The translations under genes were made by a program, and so were the position numbers. Positions 1-11,460 of a stretch of DNA of 64,000 nucleotides are shown piece by piece (position 1 is the first letter of the stretch; each line of letters starts with the position of its first letter). The notes under the pieces were generated by a model, which was not told where the DNA came from, did no database searches, and saw nothing but the letters and a program-made list of their open reading frames with translations. This stretch comes from Piliocolobus tephrosceles (Eukaryota; Chordata; Mammalia; Primates; Cercopithecidae). The DNA lies in assembly GCF_002776525.5 (NCBI RefSeq), contig NC_045439.1, forward strand, positions 121,771,548 through 121,835,547, read 5' to 3'.

Positions 1-952
1 GAGGGGGATTTGACCCAGCAACAACTGGCAACTGCCTTCTCAGAGGATTTGCATTGTCAGTGGCTTATGGGGCCCAGGGAGGAGGTGGAAAACACTCTAC
101 ATTAATGTCCCAACATCCCAGAGGAGAAAAAAAAATTATAACTGACGGAAATGTAATAAAACAGTCAAAAGCAGATGTTACCAGTTATAGATATTATGAA
201 ACATATTGGTCTTTTTGTTCAAATATTATAATTTTTATTAAAATAAAAAATAAATTAAAAGTATGTGCCCCACTCTACTCATATATTCCCCTATCTGAAT
301 GTTCTCTCTAATCCCCATCCTCTGGCAATCCAGTTTTTTTAAAAATGTATTACAAAATGTACACACAAGAGTTCATAAAACATAAATTGAGAGTTTAAAG
401 AGTAATTATAAGGTAAACACTACATTTTATGTCAGGAAATTGGGTTTGTTCAACACTACTGAAATCTGCCATATGTCTCTTCCTACTCAAAATGCCCTCT
501 CTGCCCTCCAATTCCAGAGTTAACTACTTTTCTGACTTTGGTGATAACTATTTCCTTGCTTTTCATCATACATTTACCATATACATATATATGTAGCTAT
601 CCAATATACTTTCATTTTGCCTAGCTTTGAACTTTATATAAATAAAATTAAAGTAGTCTTCTTGGGTTCTTTTAACATTACACTTGTAAGATTCATTTGC
701 ATAGCTGCATGAAGGAAAAGTTTTATTTTTATGGCTAAGCAATATTCCATTATATGAATATACTACAATTTGATTATTCATGGTGCTGTTGGTGGACCTT
801 CCAAGTGTTTCCAGTTTGAGGCTATCATGAACATGCTGCTATGACCTTCTTGGACACGTGTGTCGTAGAAATTTGCACCCAATGTTTCTCTAGGGTGTAT
901 ACCTAGGATTGGGAAAAGAGCCAACATGGTAGCTGTAACTGGTATTGCACTT

Positions 953-1184
953 TTTTCTTTTTTCTTTCCTTGAGACAGGGTCTTGCCTTCTCACCCAGGC
1001 TGGAATGCAATGGCACAATCATGGCTCACTGCAGCCTCAACTCCCACTACAGCCTTCCAAGTAGCTGGGACTACAGGCACATGCCATCACACCCAATCAG
1101 TCTCCAACTCCTGGGCTCAAGTGATCCCCTCACCTTGGCCTCCCAAAGTGCTGGTATTACAGGCATAAGCCACCATACATGGCC
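953..1184 (-). repeat. Alu, old (AluJ-like), minus strand
   Basis: A reversed Alu: a T-rich start, then 'GAGACAGGGTCTTGCC', 'CACCCAGGCTGGAATGCA', 'TGGCTCACTGCAGCCTC' and 'CCTCCCAAAGTGCTGG', ending with a degenerate 'CATGGCC'. A middle part is missing, so it is shorter than a full ~300 bp Alu. Many mismatches suggest an old subfamily. Any reading frames here are Alu-derived, not genes. Confidence 0.88.
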
Positions 1185-1335
1185 TTCATTATGCTCAAAT
1201 GAGTGCTTCTCTAATATCTAGTCAGAGTAACACGTTTTCATGTTTACTGACCACTTTGATTTCCTGTTTTGAGATAAAACTCTTCAAGTCTTTTGGCTAC
1301 TGTTTTATTAAGTAAATTGTCTTCTTCATTGCAAG

Positions 1336-1630
1336 TTTGTTTTGTTTTGTTTTGTTTTGAGGCAGTCTCGCTTTGTTGCCCAGTGAAGCAATCTCGGCTT
1401 ACAGCAACCTCAGCCTCCCCAATTCCCCAGGCGATTCTCCTACCTCAGCCTCCCGAGTAGTTGAGGTTACAAGTATGTGCCACCATCCTGGTTAGTTTTT
1501 TTGTGTATATTCCTAGTAGAGACGGGTTTTCACCATGTTGGTCAGGCTGTCTCCAACTCCTGACCTCAAGTGATCTGCCCGCCTTGGTCTCCCAAGGTGC
1601 TGGGGCATGGGTGAGCCACTGTACCTGGCC
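1336..1630 (-). repeat. Alu, minus strand, with (TTTTG)n tail
   Basis: A reversed near full-length Alu. It begins with a variable tail of GTTTT units, then 'GAGGCAGTCTCGCTTTGTTGCCCAG', with a small deletion before 'CAATCTCGGCTTA', and ends 'GGTGAGCCACTGTACCTGGCC'. It lies inside the ancient L1. Confidence 0.9.
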
Positions 1631-1941
1631 AGATTTATACAAGTTCTTTATATAATTTGAATATAAGCCCTTTGTTGGTAATGTGTATTTCAAGCATCTT
1701 TGCCTACTCTATGAATTGTCTTTTGTTTCTCTCAATTTTGATGTATCAAATTCGTCAGTCCTTTTCTTCATTATTAGTACTTTACAGACAGTACTAAAAT
1801 CTTTACCTATCATGAAGATATTCTTACTTTATATATTCAAATCATTATTCCTACTTGGATCCCTAATCTACCTAGAATAGGTTTTTTGATATTTTGGGAG
1901 AAGGTCAAGTTTTATTTTTCCACATAGAAAATATGAGTCTC

Positions 1942-2261
1942 GGCCGGGCGCGCTGGCTCAAGCCTGTAATCCCAGCACTTTGGGAGGCCGAGAAGGGCGC
2001 ATCACGAGGTCAGGAGATCGAGACCATCCTGGCTAACACGGTGAAACCCCGTCTCTACTAAAAAAAAAAAAAATACAAAAAACTAGCCGGGCGAGGTGGC
2101 GGGCGCTTGTAGTCCCAGCTACCGGGGAGGCTGAGGCAGGAGAATGGCGTAAACCCGGGAGGTGGAGCTTGCAGTAAGCTGAGATCCGGCCACTGCACTC
2201 CAGCCTGGGCGACAGAGCGAGACTCCGTCTCAAAAAAAAAAAAACAGAAAAAAAAAGAAAA
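1942..2261 (+). mobile_element. AluY of the Old World monkey AluYR type, full length
   Basis: A complete young Alu starting GGCCGGGCGCGCTGGCTCA and ending in a long A-rich tail. A 16-bp target-site duplication, AGAAAATATGAGTCTC, flanks it at 1926-1941 and 2262-2277. The bases 'GGCTCAAGCCTGTAATCC', 'ACTAGCCGGGCGAGGTGG' and 'GAGATCCGGCCACTG' are, as I know the family, diagnostic of cercopithecoid AluYR lineages rather than human AluY. This is the main evidence for the species group. Confidence 0.93.
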
Positions 2262-4214
2262 AGAAAATATGAGTCTCTATAGGACACCATAAAGGCACTT
2301 TATTATCCCAATACCATTTACTGGGGAGAAAAACGGAAAACAGTCTTTTCCCTATTATGATGAAAGATGCAATATCCATCATAAATCAATCCATCCATGT
2401 GTATGTCAGTGTCCACATGCATGTGGAGTCCTTATTTCTGGTCCATTAGTCTATGTTTCTATGCCTCATCAGTACCACACTATCTTCATTCCCATGGCTT
2501 TGTTTGCTAAAACAAGTCTTCCATCTTATTCTCATTCTTTAATGGTGTCCTGGCTATCATTAGCCATTTGTTTTCCAAATATACTTACAATCAGTTAAGT
2601 TCTATAAAATCCCTCTCATTGCAATGAATCTATACAGATCAATTTTGGGAGCACTGACATTTTTACAATATTTAGTCTTCTTCCAATCTATGAACATGGA
2701 ATCTCTCCATGTTTAGGTCTTCTTGACTGTCTCTTCATTCAGTTTTATAATTTTCACTAAAGAGGTCTTTCACATATTCTTTTAGGTTTATATTTAGTTT
2801 TTTGATCATTTCCATGCCTTTTAAGTATGACTTTCTAAAAATTTCTTTCTAACAGTGTTGCAGTACATGTAGAAATATGATTGTTTTAAATTGATTTTTT
2901 TCTAGCAAATCTGTAAAACTCTTATTAATTATGGTAATTTACCTGTAGATGCTTTTGGATTATCTACGTATACTACCATTTCCTCATATCATTACAATTT
3001 TGTTTTCTCTTTTCCTGTCTTTATACCTTTCATTTCCATTTCCTACCTAACTGCACTGGCTAAAACCGCTAGTGTACTGTTGAACAGAATTGATAATAAT
3101 TTGTATTCCAGCATTCTTGTAATGTTTTGCTCTCAAAAAAAGGTTTTAACACTTTTCCATTAAGTATAATGATTGCTGTGGGAATTTTGTGGATAACTTC
3201 TATCAGATTAAAGACATTTCTTTTTATTCCTAGTCTGCTAAGAATATTTTTTAAGTAAATAAGGGTAAATTTTAGAAAATGTTTGAGGACTTCGTTGTTT
3301 CACTTAATCACATGATGTTTCTTCTTTAATCAGTTCATATGATGTGTTACAGCAATTTTGCTTTTCAAATGAAAAGTCATCTATGTGTTTCTAGGATAAA
3401 CCCAAGTTACTTATGATATATTAATATCTATTTGCTTATTGATTGATTTGGTTTGCATCAATATTCAAAAGTTATATTGAGCTATAATGTTTCATTTCTA
3501 TATTGTCTTTATTGGGTTTGGCATGGAGGTTATGCTAGTCCCATAAAGGGAAGGGTAGCATCTATTCTTCAGAAGAAACCATGCAGTATTCTTTAAATAT
3601 TTTCTATAGATTACTCCTTAATGTGACCATCGAAAGAAAAGTTGAAATTTTGTGGATTCAGCACATTCCCTTGGAACAATAGTAGCTTCCTAACTAGACT
3701 CTAATTATTCCTTCAACTTGATCTGATAGTCACTTCAAGGCTGGTAGTTCTTCGAGGTTTGTGAAGTTTTTAGATATCTTAAACAACTTTGATTCCTTTT
3801 AACAAGAAGATTGCATGAAATTCTAGGTCACTATTGAAATTTCCTAATCAATATTTATTACATCACTGAATGCATATATTTTACTCCTCTTTTTTCATAT
3901 GTGCAGGTTTTTCTTTATCCCTTTCTTCTATTTTTAAGTTAAACTAACATTTTTAAAACAAAACAAAATGTTGAAAAATTTTAATAAATTAAATTATGCC
4001 AAATGCTAAGGCACTAGTAAAGGTGCTATACTATTCTCTCTTTGTTCCCTTCTTCTTCACATTACTTTTCAGATGCATAAAGAGATTTTATAGAGCCTGT
4101 ACAAGAGAAGAGGTTAAGCTCTGTGCAGCTATAAAAACAAGTGAAAAAATTATATATTTATGTATAAGGAAAGGAACGCTAACATTCATGAGATTTTCAA
4201 GAGGGTCTATTATA

Positions 4215-4930
4215 CTCCATAAAGACTGGGAATTGTATCTCACACCAATTAGAATGGCTATTACTAAAAAGTCAAAAAATAACAGATGCTGGTAAAGTTG
4301 CAGACAAAAGAGAACATTTACACACTGTTGGTGGGAGCAGTTAAACCGTTGCGGAAAGCAGTATGGTGATCCTTCAAAGAACTAAAAACAGAACTACCAG
4401 TCGACCCAGCAATCTCATTACTGGATATTGCCCAGAGAAATATAAATCATTCTACCATAAAGACACATACACACAGATGTTCACTGCAGCACTGTTCACA
4501 ATAGCAAAGACGTGGAAACAATCTAACTGCCCATCAACAGACTAAAGAAAATGTGGTACATATATATCGTGGCACATATACATATGCAGTCATAAAAAAG
4601 AATGGACTCATGACCTTTTCAGAGACATGGATGGAACTGGAGGCTATTATCCTTAGCAAACTAACACAAGAAACCAAAGAGTACATGTTCTTACATATAC
4701 ATGGGAGCTAAATGATAAGAACTTATGAACACAAAGAAGAAAACAACAGACAGTGGGGTAAGAAGAGTGAGAGGAGCGGAAAAGGTAACTATTGAGTGCT
4801 GGTCTTAATATCTGGGTGATAAATATGTACAACAAACCTCCATAACGTGTGTTTACCTATGTAACAAACTTTCACATGTACCCCCAAACCTAAAATAAAA
4901 GTTAAAAATAAATACATAAGTAAAAGATTT
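4215..4930 (+). repeat. Old L1 3' end (ORF2 tail and 3' UTR), plus strand
   Basis: Typical L1 ORF2 end text: 'ATCTCACACCAATTAGAATGGCTATTA', then 'CACTGTTGGTGGGAGCAG', 'TGGATATTGCCCAGAGAAATAT', 'TTCACTGCAGCACTGTTCACAATAGC', and the 3' UTR 'ACATGTACCCCCAAACCTAAAATAAAAG' with an A-rich tail. The element is 5'-truncated. Only short broken frames remain. Confidence 0.88.
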
Positions 4931-4949
4931 AAAAAATAAAAGACAGAAA

Positions 4950-6040
4950 AAAGAGATTGGGAATTGTATTGGTCTTCAATTCTGCTATTTCTGCAAAAAT
5001 TATACCGGACTATAACAGTTTTCTGTGCATACACAGAATCTTCTAAATATTTTTAAGTGTTTTTAATAATCCACTGTGTTACTCTGCAGTAATTTGCTGT
5101 TCTTTTCTCCCATTGTTGAGTATGTGGCTCTGGTTCCCTTATAGGTAGCACAGCAATGAATGTACCTCCTTCTCAGAAGCTTTTGCTCCTGGGATTAGGT
5201 TGATGGGCCGCTAATGTCACCAATGAAATAGGATCTTAGATATTTTCCAGTTAGGATATGACAGCTCCCAATAAAATCAAGTCACTAAACCTTTTCTGCA
5301 AGCAAGGAGCCATTCTGGAACATAAAGACTTTAACCTTGGGTAGGAAGCAGGCAAGTAGAAGTCTTCAATTGTGTCATAACTTTCACTGAGGCCTCCAGT
5401 GACCTGAGAAAGTAATTGTGAGTGTCAGAGCCTTGTTCTTCCTTTTCTTTCTCCAGCAGCACCCTTCACCTACTCAGGAGAGTGCCTATGCAATCTGACT
5501 TGACAACTTCTAGAAAGAAATTGGAGCAACAGGGGTCTCAGCAGGGTGGTCTTGGGCCAAACAGTGAAAGCAGGCAGGCTTACCCTTTCCTCTTCTGCCC
5601 CCTTCAACTTTTTCCTGATGTTCTTACCACATCCCTCACCACACCACACCCTTTCGTTCATCCTTGTCCCTGACTTATTAAGTATACACAGATAAGCAAC
5701 CCAGGGAACTTGCATTCATTAAGAAAAACCCAGAATTCAAAAGGACTGATGCTCTAAATCCAGAGGCGTAGAAAACAGGAATTGGGCAGCAGCCAGCTTT
5801 CTTTCTTTGCTGGAGTATTCTGGAATTTGATGGATTGAGGGTTCTGGACATAATGCCCAAAGCCCCTTCCTTGTTGTGCTGGGTTCCTATTTCTGTTCTC
5901 GGCACTGACTCAGCAGCTGCACAAGAGCTCGCCATGTTGGCTTGGATTACACCCTCTCATCCAGATCTCCGGCAGTTTGCGGGCAAACCTCCTGAGCAGC
6001 CTTGGGTGATGAAACCTATCGTGGTAGCAGGAGAATGGGA
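4950..6040. other. Non-repetitive 5' flank of CTSG
   Basis: About 1.1 kb with no recognisable repeat or exon. GC content rises toward CTSG. No GDSGGP-type, TAAHC-type or signal-peptide exon of an additional protease is visible here. It may hold upstream regulatory elements, but none can be pinned from sequence alone. Confidence 0.4.
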
Positions 6041-6148
6041 CTGTGAATTCTCAATCCCCTATCCCCACCCCTTCCTTCCTCTCTCAGGGCCTTAAAGACT
6101 AGCAGAAGGAAGCACAGCAGCAACTGACTGGGCAGCCTTTCAGGAAAG
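6041..6148 (+). promoter_or_regulatory. CTSG: Putative CTSG core promoter and 5' UTR
   Basis: A pyrimidine-rich block (CCCACCCCTTCCTTCCTCTCTC) is followed by a degenerate TATA-position motif, CTTAAAGA, near 6091, about 57 bp before the ATG. That matches the short leader expected for granule serine proteases and the TATA-to-ATG distance of 59 bp in CMA1 here. TTCC and GGAA cores would suit ETS/PU.1-type myeloid factors, but this is inference. The start site itself is not visible. Confidence 0.45.
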
Positions 6149-8737
6149 ATGCAGCCACTCCTGCTTCTGCTGGCCTTTCTCCTACCCACTGGGGCCAAGG
6201 CAGGTGAGTGACCACCCCCAATCGCAGAGGCCTAACATCATCCCATAGATTCTTGAGCCAAATTGCCTTGTATATCCCAATTCTGTAATGTTGAGCAAGT
6301 TATTTGAATTCGTATTTCCTCAGTTTCCTCATCTATAAAATGAGAATAATATTAATACGGACCTTGTGGAGTTGCCATGAGAGTTAAATAAGTTAGAGTA
6401 CTTAAATGTCTTGGAAATGCCCGCACACTGTAAGCGCTATAAAAACTTGCTTTGTATAAATAATTCGGCAGCATGTGTCAGAGCTTACCTAGGAGGTAAG
6501 AATATAGCAGCAACAGTACCATCAGCTCATGTCTAGATTTTTAAACACCAATCCCACCTGTTCTTGAATTGGACTCAAAGGTCTCTGGGAAGCTCCATGA
6601 GGATGAAAGTATAAGGGAACTTCAGGAACAATCCTGTACTTACAGCAAAGCATCTCCTCAATACCTGTGGCTGAAGTTGGCCTTGCTTGGAACAAGGGTT
6701 GTTCTCCCTCTTTTGGAGAGGAGAAGGGAGCTGAGGCCTAGGATGGGGAAAAGAGCTCCTTTCAAGACAGCAGTGTTTCCTGTAGAACCCAGGAGCCCCC
6801 TCCCAATCTGGTGCCCCATAGACTCCAACCCTCAGCACCATCTCCTCCCTCTCCTGCACCCTCTTTCCTGCCATCCCCATCTTCCAGCCTTTCTGGAGCC
6901 ACCAATCTGGTACCCACACTGCAGGTTCAGCAAGCATAGAGTTAAGTGCCAAATGCTTCCTTCCAGGGGAGATCATCGGAGGCCGGGAGACCAGGCCCCA
7001 CTCCCGCCCCTACATGGCGTATCTTCAGATCCAGTCTCCAAGAGGTCTGAGCAGCTGCGGAGGGTTCCTGGTGCGAGACAACTTTGTGCTGACAGCAGCT
7101 CACTGCTGGGGAAGGTGAGGAGTTAAAGAGCTTCCTGGGCAGCCAGGAACACAGCCCTGGGGAGCTCTTCGGAGCAGCATCTGAAAGAAGGGTTGTAGCA
7201 ACGAAAGGGTGAAAGAGAGACCGAGTGAGTCTTTGCAGGAGGGAACAGCCCAGTGTAAATGATGAGGAAAGTAGGATATGATCAAAAAGAGCAAGAGGAA
7301 GAGATGGAAGACACATATTGGGGCTCAAAATATAAACTCAGGCTATTTATCAATTTAATCTGGGGCAACAAACCTGAAGGCAACTACCACCCTGTCATTC
7401 CTAGCTCAGAGCTGCTGAGAAAGAGGATACAGCTGAGCTCCTGGGCCCTCCCATCCCCTCGATTCTGGTTGGCTGCAGTCTTGCCCTCCCGGTGCTGTCC
7501 GCCTACTTGCAGAGCTGGTGGACCATAGCTTCTGCAGCCCAGACCTACCTCTTGCTTTTGCAGCTCTATAAATGTCACCCTGGGCGCTCACAACATCCGG
7601 AGACGGGAAAACACCCAGCAACACATCACTGTGCGCAGAGCCATCCGCCACCCTCAATATAATCAGCAGACCATCCAGAATGACATCATGTTATTGCAGG
7701 TACCACCTACCTGGCCCTCTGCCTCCTTCCTAGTGTGTCCAGGAACAATGGAGGAGGAAGTGAGGGCAAGGCTTCAGGGTAGCGGGGAGGGTATGGGATG
7801 TGTACTGCACCAGCGACCCCTGTGCCTTGGCTGGAGGCCCCAGCTGACCGGGAATGCCTACATTCTTCCTCCAGCTGAGCCGAAGAGTCAGACGGAATCA
7901 AAATGTGAGACCAGTGGCTCTGCCTAGCACCCAAAAGAGACTGAGACCCGGGACGCAGTGCACTGTGGCTGGCTGGGGCTTGGTCAGCCAGACGAGGAGA
8001 ACAAACACACTCCGAGAGGTGCAGCTGAGAGTGCAGAGGGATAGGCAGTGCCTCCGCCTCTTCCGTTCCTATGACAGCAGAAGGCAGATTTGTGTGGGGA
8101 ACCCGCGGGAACGGAAGGCTGCCTTCAGGGTAACGCATGGGCATTGGCCAACACACCCCGGGATAGAGGGGCCCATGCAGAGCCAGGGCAGTACGAACAG
8201 ATTCCATCCCCACAGCCTCAGCCTGGGGGCCAGACCAGGGTGAGCTGGGGACTGATTTCCCCATCAACCTGGTCTCTGGGGAAATAGGAGGAAGACCCAC
8301 AACATATACATAGGCAACATTCTCCTGGAGAAGGGGGAGGTACCTTGACTCGGATTGGGCTGGAGACAGTAACTCAGACGGAGCTGAAGTCCAGCGACCA
8401 AAAGGGTCCAGAGGCTTGGCTCTGCACCCCACCAATCTTCCATCTCACACGCACCCAGTAATTGAAGGGGACCACCCACCCCTGCCTTCTCTGAGAGCCC
8501 AGAGCTCAGGGCAGCAGGAGCAAGGAGGCCTGTCTCAGTCTCCCTTCCCCTCTCTACCTACAGGGGGACTCCGGAGGCCCCCTGCTGTGTAACAATGTGG
8601 CCCACGGCATCGTCTCCTATGGAAAACAGTCAGGGATTCCTCCAGAAGTCTTCACCAGGATCTCAAGTTTCCTGCCCTGGATAAGGAGAACAATGAGAAG
8701 CTTCAAACAGCTGGATCAGAGGGAGATGCCCTTGTGA
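6149..8737 (+). CDS. CTSG: Cathepsin G, five exons, intact
   Basis: CTSG is a chymotrypsin-fold serine protease of neutrophil azurophil granules with mixed chymotryptic and tryptic specificity, and a bactericidal and inflammatory role. Coding exons: 6149-6203, 6967-7114, 7564-7699, 7875-8129, 8564-8737; all introns are GT-AG. The joined frame is 768 nt, 255 codons plus TGA, the usual family length. Residues 1-18 are the signal peptide (MQPLLLLLAFLLPTGAKA), Gly19-Glu20 the activation dipeptide, and mature Ile-Ile-Gly-Gly begins at 21. Catalytic residues: His64 (TAAHC), Asp108 (NDIMLL), Ser201 (GDSGGP). Asn71 is in an NVT glycosylation site. Ala189, Phe191 and Glu226 (chymotrypsin numbering) give the CTSG-type S1 pocket without the 191-220 disulfide. 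The protein is highly Arg-rich, fitting a cationic granule protein. The ATG is the first one giving the leader in phase with exon 2. No lesions are seen. Next downstream is a decayed protease relic 3.6 kb away. Confidence 0.98.
6240..6450 (-). repeat. MIR fossil in CTSG intron 1
   Basis: Contains the reversed MIR core: 'GAGCAAGTTATTTGAATT', 'CCTCAGTTTCCTCATCTATAAAATG', 'AGTTGCCATGAGAGTTAAATAAG' and the weak end 'CTGTAAGCGCTATAAA'. It is wholly intronic between exons 1 and 2. Confidence 0.75.
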
Positions 8738-8790
8738 CTGACTCTTCTTCTCAGGGACACAGACCAGCTCCACAGGGTTGCCAGAGCCTT

Positions 8791-8796
8791 AATAAA
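8791..8796 (+). terminator. CTSG: CTSG poly(A) signal
   Basis: AATAAA lies 54 nt past the TGA stop, in the short 3' UTR expected of this gene. Cleavage would be expected around 8810-8820. Confidence 0.85.
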
Positions 8797-8849
8797 CGTC
8801 CCCAGAGTATAAATAACCAATTCCTCATTTGTTCATTAAACGTCACTCA

Positions 8850-9160
8850 GTACTTAGTTTGTTTGGATTGCTACAACGAAATAGCACAAATTGGGTGGCT
8901 TATAAATAACAAATTTATTTCTCACAGGTTTAGAGGCTAAGAAGTCTAAGATCAAGTCACTAGCTGATTCAGTGTCTAATAAGGGCCCGTTTTCTGGTTC
9001 ACAGACAATCGTCGTCTCCCTATGTCCTCATATGGTAAAGGGGCAAAGGAATTCTCTGATGTCTCTTTTACAAAGGACCTAGTCCCATGCAAAGAGCTCG
9101 GCTCTTACGACGTAATCACATCCCAAAGGCCCCACCTAATGCCATCACATTGGGGATTAG
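8850..9160 (-). repeat. MaLR-type LTR fossil (MLT/MST-like), minus strand
   Basis: Degenerate text resembles a reversed MaLR LTR: 'TTGGATTGCTACAACGAAATAGCACAAATTGGGTGG', 'TTTATTTCTCACAGGTTTAGAGGC', 'CCCAAAGGCCCCACCTAATGCCATCACATTGGGGATTAGGT'. The end is cut by the following Alu fragment. The class is a judgement from memory of these consensus phrases. Confidence 0.5.
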
Positions 9161-9162
9161 GT

Positions 9163-9362
9163 CTGGGAAACATAGGGAAACCCTGTCTCTACACAAAATT
9201 TTAAAATTAGCCAGGCATGGTGGCAAGTGCCTGTAGTCCCAGCTACTAGGGAGGCTAAAGGGGAAGGATTACTTGAACCCACGAGGTTGAGGCTGCAGTG
9301 AACCATGCACTACAGCCTGAGCGACAGAGCAAGACCCCATCCCAAGAAAAAAAAAAAAAAAA
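9163..9362 (+). repeat. Alu, 5'-truncated, plus strand
   Basis: Begins inside the left monomer (GGGAAACATAGGGAAACCCTGTCTCTAC), runs through 'AGCCAGGCATGGTGGCAAGTGCCTGTAGTCCCAGCTACT' and 'GACAGAGCAAGACCCC', and ends in a 16-A tail. Confidence 0.88.
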
Positions 9363-9369
9363 GACTGGC

Positions 9370-9725
9370 AGGCCAAAAAGACAGAACTGAAATTCCAAAA
9401 ATAGACCTACTTTAGTGTATGAAAAAGGTGGCAACTCAAATCACTGGGAAACTGGATTTTTAATAAGTAGCATTAGAACAACTAGATAGATATTTGGAGG
9501 GGATGGAAGGTATAATTGGATCCATTCCTCACACCATGCTTCAAAATAAACCTCAAATGGATCACAGATCTAAATGCAAAAACATTAAACCATATAAGCA
9601 CTGGAATAAAGAAAAAGTAAAGAGATTTGCTTCTTTAAAAATAGCTAATGAGCACCCATGTTCATAACAGCACTAACCACAATAGCCGAGGATGGAAGAA
9701 CCCCAGCATCCATCACCAGCCAGCA
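9370..9725 (+). repeat. Ancient L1/HAL1-like fragment, plus strand
   Basis: Matches the general pattern of old L1 ORF2 text: 'CACTGGGAAACTGGATTTTTAATAAG', 'CTCAAATGGATCACAGATCTAAATGCAAAA', then after an internal deletion 'CATAACAGCACTAACCACAATAGCC'. No frame remains. Confidence 0.6.
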
Positions 9726-9736
9726 TACTTGTCCTA

Positions 9737-10200
9737 AACCTTGTGAAAGCAAATAGACTCTCAGGACCCAAACCTCACTATTCCAAAGGGAAAGTTAAGC
9801 TTGGGAACTGACCCACGGTAAAAAAAAAAAAAAACTGCTTTCCAACAGCTATAATTCATAATCCTGTGGCATCACTTCATTTCCTCTACTTCCTTTTCCA
9901 CATGTTTACTTTATCTTGTGTAAGATGTAGATTTACTGAGGCTAATTAGAACCTCACAAGAACATAACCATCTGCCTCATGTCCTACTCTGTCTCCCGTT
10001 TTTACCTTCCTGCTTGCCCTTTCCCCTTTAAATACTGAAGTTCCTAAAACCCTTTAGGCAAAAGCACAGGTCATAGATGCTCCTGTGGCTTATATTTTTT
10101 CCCCTGGTGCATCTTCAACCTTGACTAAATAAACTTCTGTTAGATTGAGACCTATCTCAGTCACTTTGTGGTTTATAACCCTTCCTTACACTATACCAAC
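9737..10200 (+). repeat. Probable solitary LTR (ERV1-type)
   Basis: The block runs from about 'TGTGAAAGCAAATAGACTCTCAGGACCC' to a poly(A) signal, AATAAA, at 10127-10132 in 'CTAAATAAACTTCTGTTAGATTGAGACC', with a TCTCAGTCACTTTG end region. This U3-R-U5-like order, with a 'TTTAAATA' near 10027, fits an ERV1/MER4-like solo LTR. No internal retroviral sequence is attached. Family assignment is tentative. Confidence 0.45.
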
Positions 10201-11380
10201 CCCACTGTACTTATAAGCCAGCATTTTCCTCACCAATGTGATGAAGATCTGTCTCAGAATTTTTGATACTCTGAAAGTATATAAAACATCTCACAAAATG
10301 TTGACCAAAATAGCAATACATTTGCCCTGAAGATTAGCCCATGACTGTCTACATCAATATTATATTCAACCAAAGATTACTGAAATCACATAATTTAAAA
10401 TTAAGCTTTAAACACCTTCTGAAAGTAACTACACAGAATCAGCCAGGAAGTTTTCCTGGGTAAGTAGAAATGTTCATTACTCCTTTCAGTGTGACATTTA
10501 CCATCTAAACTTTTGCAGCTTTCATAATCTTAAATGAAATAATACCTGAACAGACATTTTATCAAATCTAACAGGCTATATACGAAAATGCTTTGGTGAA
10601 TTTGACCATTATTTTATGTGTATCCCTTATCAGAAAGTCTTTTGTCTAATATTCAGTGTAAGCCATTTATCAACAAAATTTTAATCAATAATACATCTTT
10701 AACAATCCTCAGTCATTCTCTCTGTATTTACTAACTGCCTACTCATAGGAATTATCTATTACTGGCATGCCCTGGGGGTAACAGTCTCATTATTAAATGT
10801 TTGCACTGACAAATGGAAAGAATACTTGCTGGTGAAGAGAAAGAAGGAGGGAGCAGTAGTAGAAAAGTCCCCCATTCAGCCCTTCCTCCCTGTGGCATTT
10901 ACTTAGAGCCTCAGAGCACTGCCCAGTCTCAGGACTCAGTCCCCAGGAAGCCCCAACGGCATTCATCTCATCTTCAGGTCTTCCTCTGCCAGTCAGTACT
11001 TCCAAGACAGCTCTTTGTCTCTGCTGCCCTGTTGAAAAGGTCTCTACAGACCCCAGGGTACTCACCTCCAGATGACCATCCCAGAAGCCAGACCCACCAC
11101 TTCTAACAAATCTTCACTCTTCCCTATTGAGTAAACCTCATGAGCAGAACTTTGGCAAGAAAGTGTTTTGCACAATGAAAACCAATGCAAAAGAACACAG
11201 TTCTTTCTTTTTCCACGTGCAGACTTTGCGCATTAGAAGCCTTACCAATTTGAATGGAAAGTCATAAAAGTATGGTAAGCTCAGGCACAGAAACCTCACT
11301 GGGAACTTCTCCCCCAGCCCAACAGCTAAGGCAAAAAGGAGAAGGATTGGGTCAGATGATGATATTTCAGAAAGAGAAAG
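10201..11380. other. Intergenic DNA, no gene seen
   Basis: AT-rich to about 10800, then a more GC-rich block (10810-11110). Apparent frames on both strands in the latter are short and show no homology I recognise. No protease exon, RNA gene or clear repeat was found. Confidence 0.4.
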
Positions 11381-11384
11381 TCTT

Positions 11385-11423
<39 letters not shown>

Positions 11424-11460
11424 TCTTTCTCTTCCACACACACACACACACACACACACA
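11385..11460. repeat. (CT)n(CA)n compound microsatellite
   Basis: A CT run with small interruptions is followed by TTCC and an uninterrupted CA run ending 'CACATGCATC'. It is a polypyrimidine tract next to a potential Z-forming CA tract. A compound tract of the same type (TG then GA) lies after CMA1. Confidence 0.95.

Larger units (their letters stand above)
200..3960 (-). repeat. Ancient L1 (L1M-type) fragment, 3' UTR and ORF2 part, broken by three Alus
   Basis: The stretch reads as a decayed minus-strand LINE-1. From about 200 to 680 it resembles an L1M 3' UTR. From 680 to 950 it has the reversed 'ATTCCAT...ATGAATATAC' and 'AACATGCTGCTATGA' phrases typical of L1 ORF2 ends. It resumes between and after the Alus at 953, 1336 and 1942, with reversed ORF2 text such as 'CCATGAACATGGAAT'-like and 'AAAACTCTTATTAA'-like phrases to about 3900. 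No long ORF survives. Subfamily was not resolved and the outer limits are approximate. Confidence 0.6.

Noticed and set aside
1..6040. GZMH or GZMB exons upstream of CTSG
   Set aside because: Expected further upstream in this locus, but no signal-peptide, TAAHC or GDSGGP exon is present before 6149. The stretch is old L1, Alus and unique DNA.
6569..7126. A 185-codon plus-strand open frame across CTSG intron 1 and exon 2
   Set aside because: It is out of frame with the protease and runs through the intron. The true exon 2 is 6967-7114 in a different frame with proper splice sites. The same shadow frame recurs over CMA1 exon 2 and over the relic exon 2, which is how the relic was noticed.
7707..8435. 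A 242-codon minus-strand open frame opposite CTSG exons 4
   Set aside because: It is an antisense shadow of the GC-rich, Arg-rich CTSG coding region. It has no family resemblance and crosses exon and intron borders.
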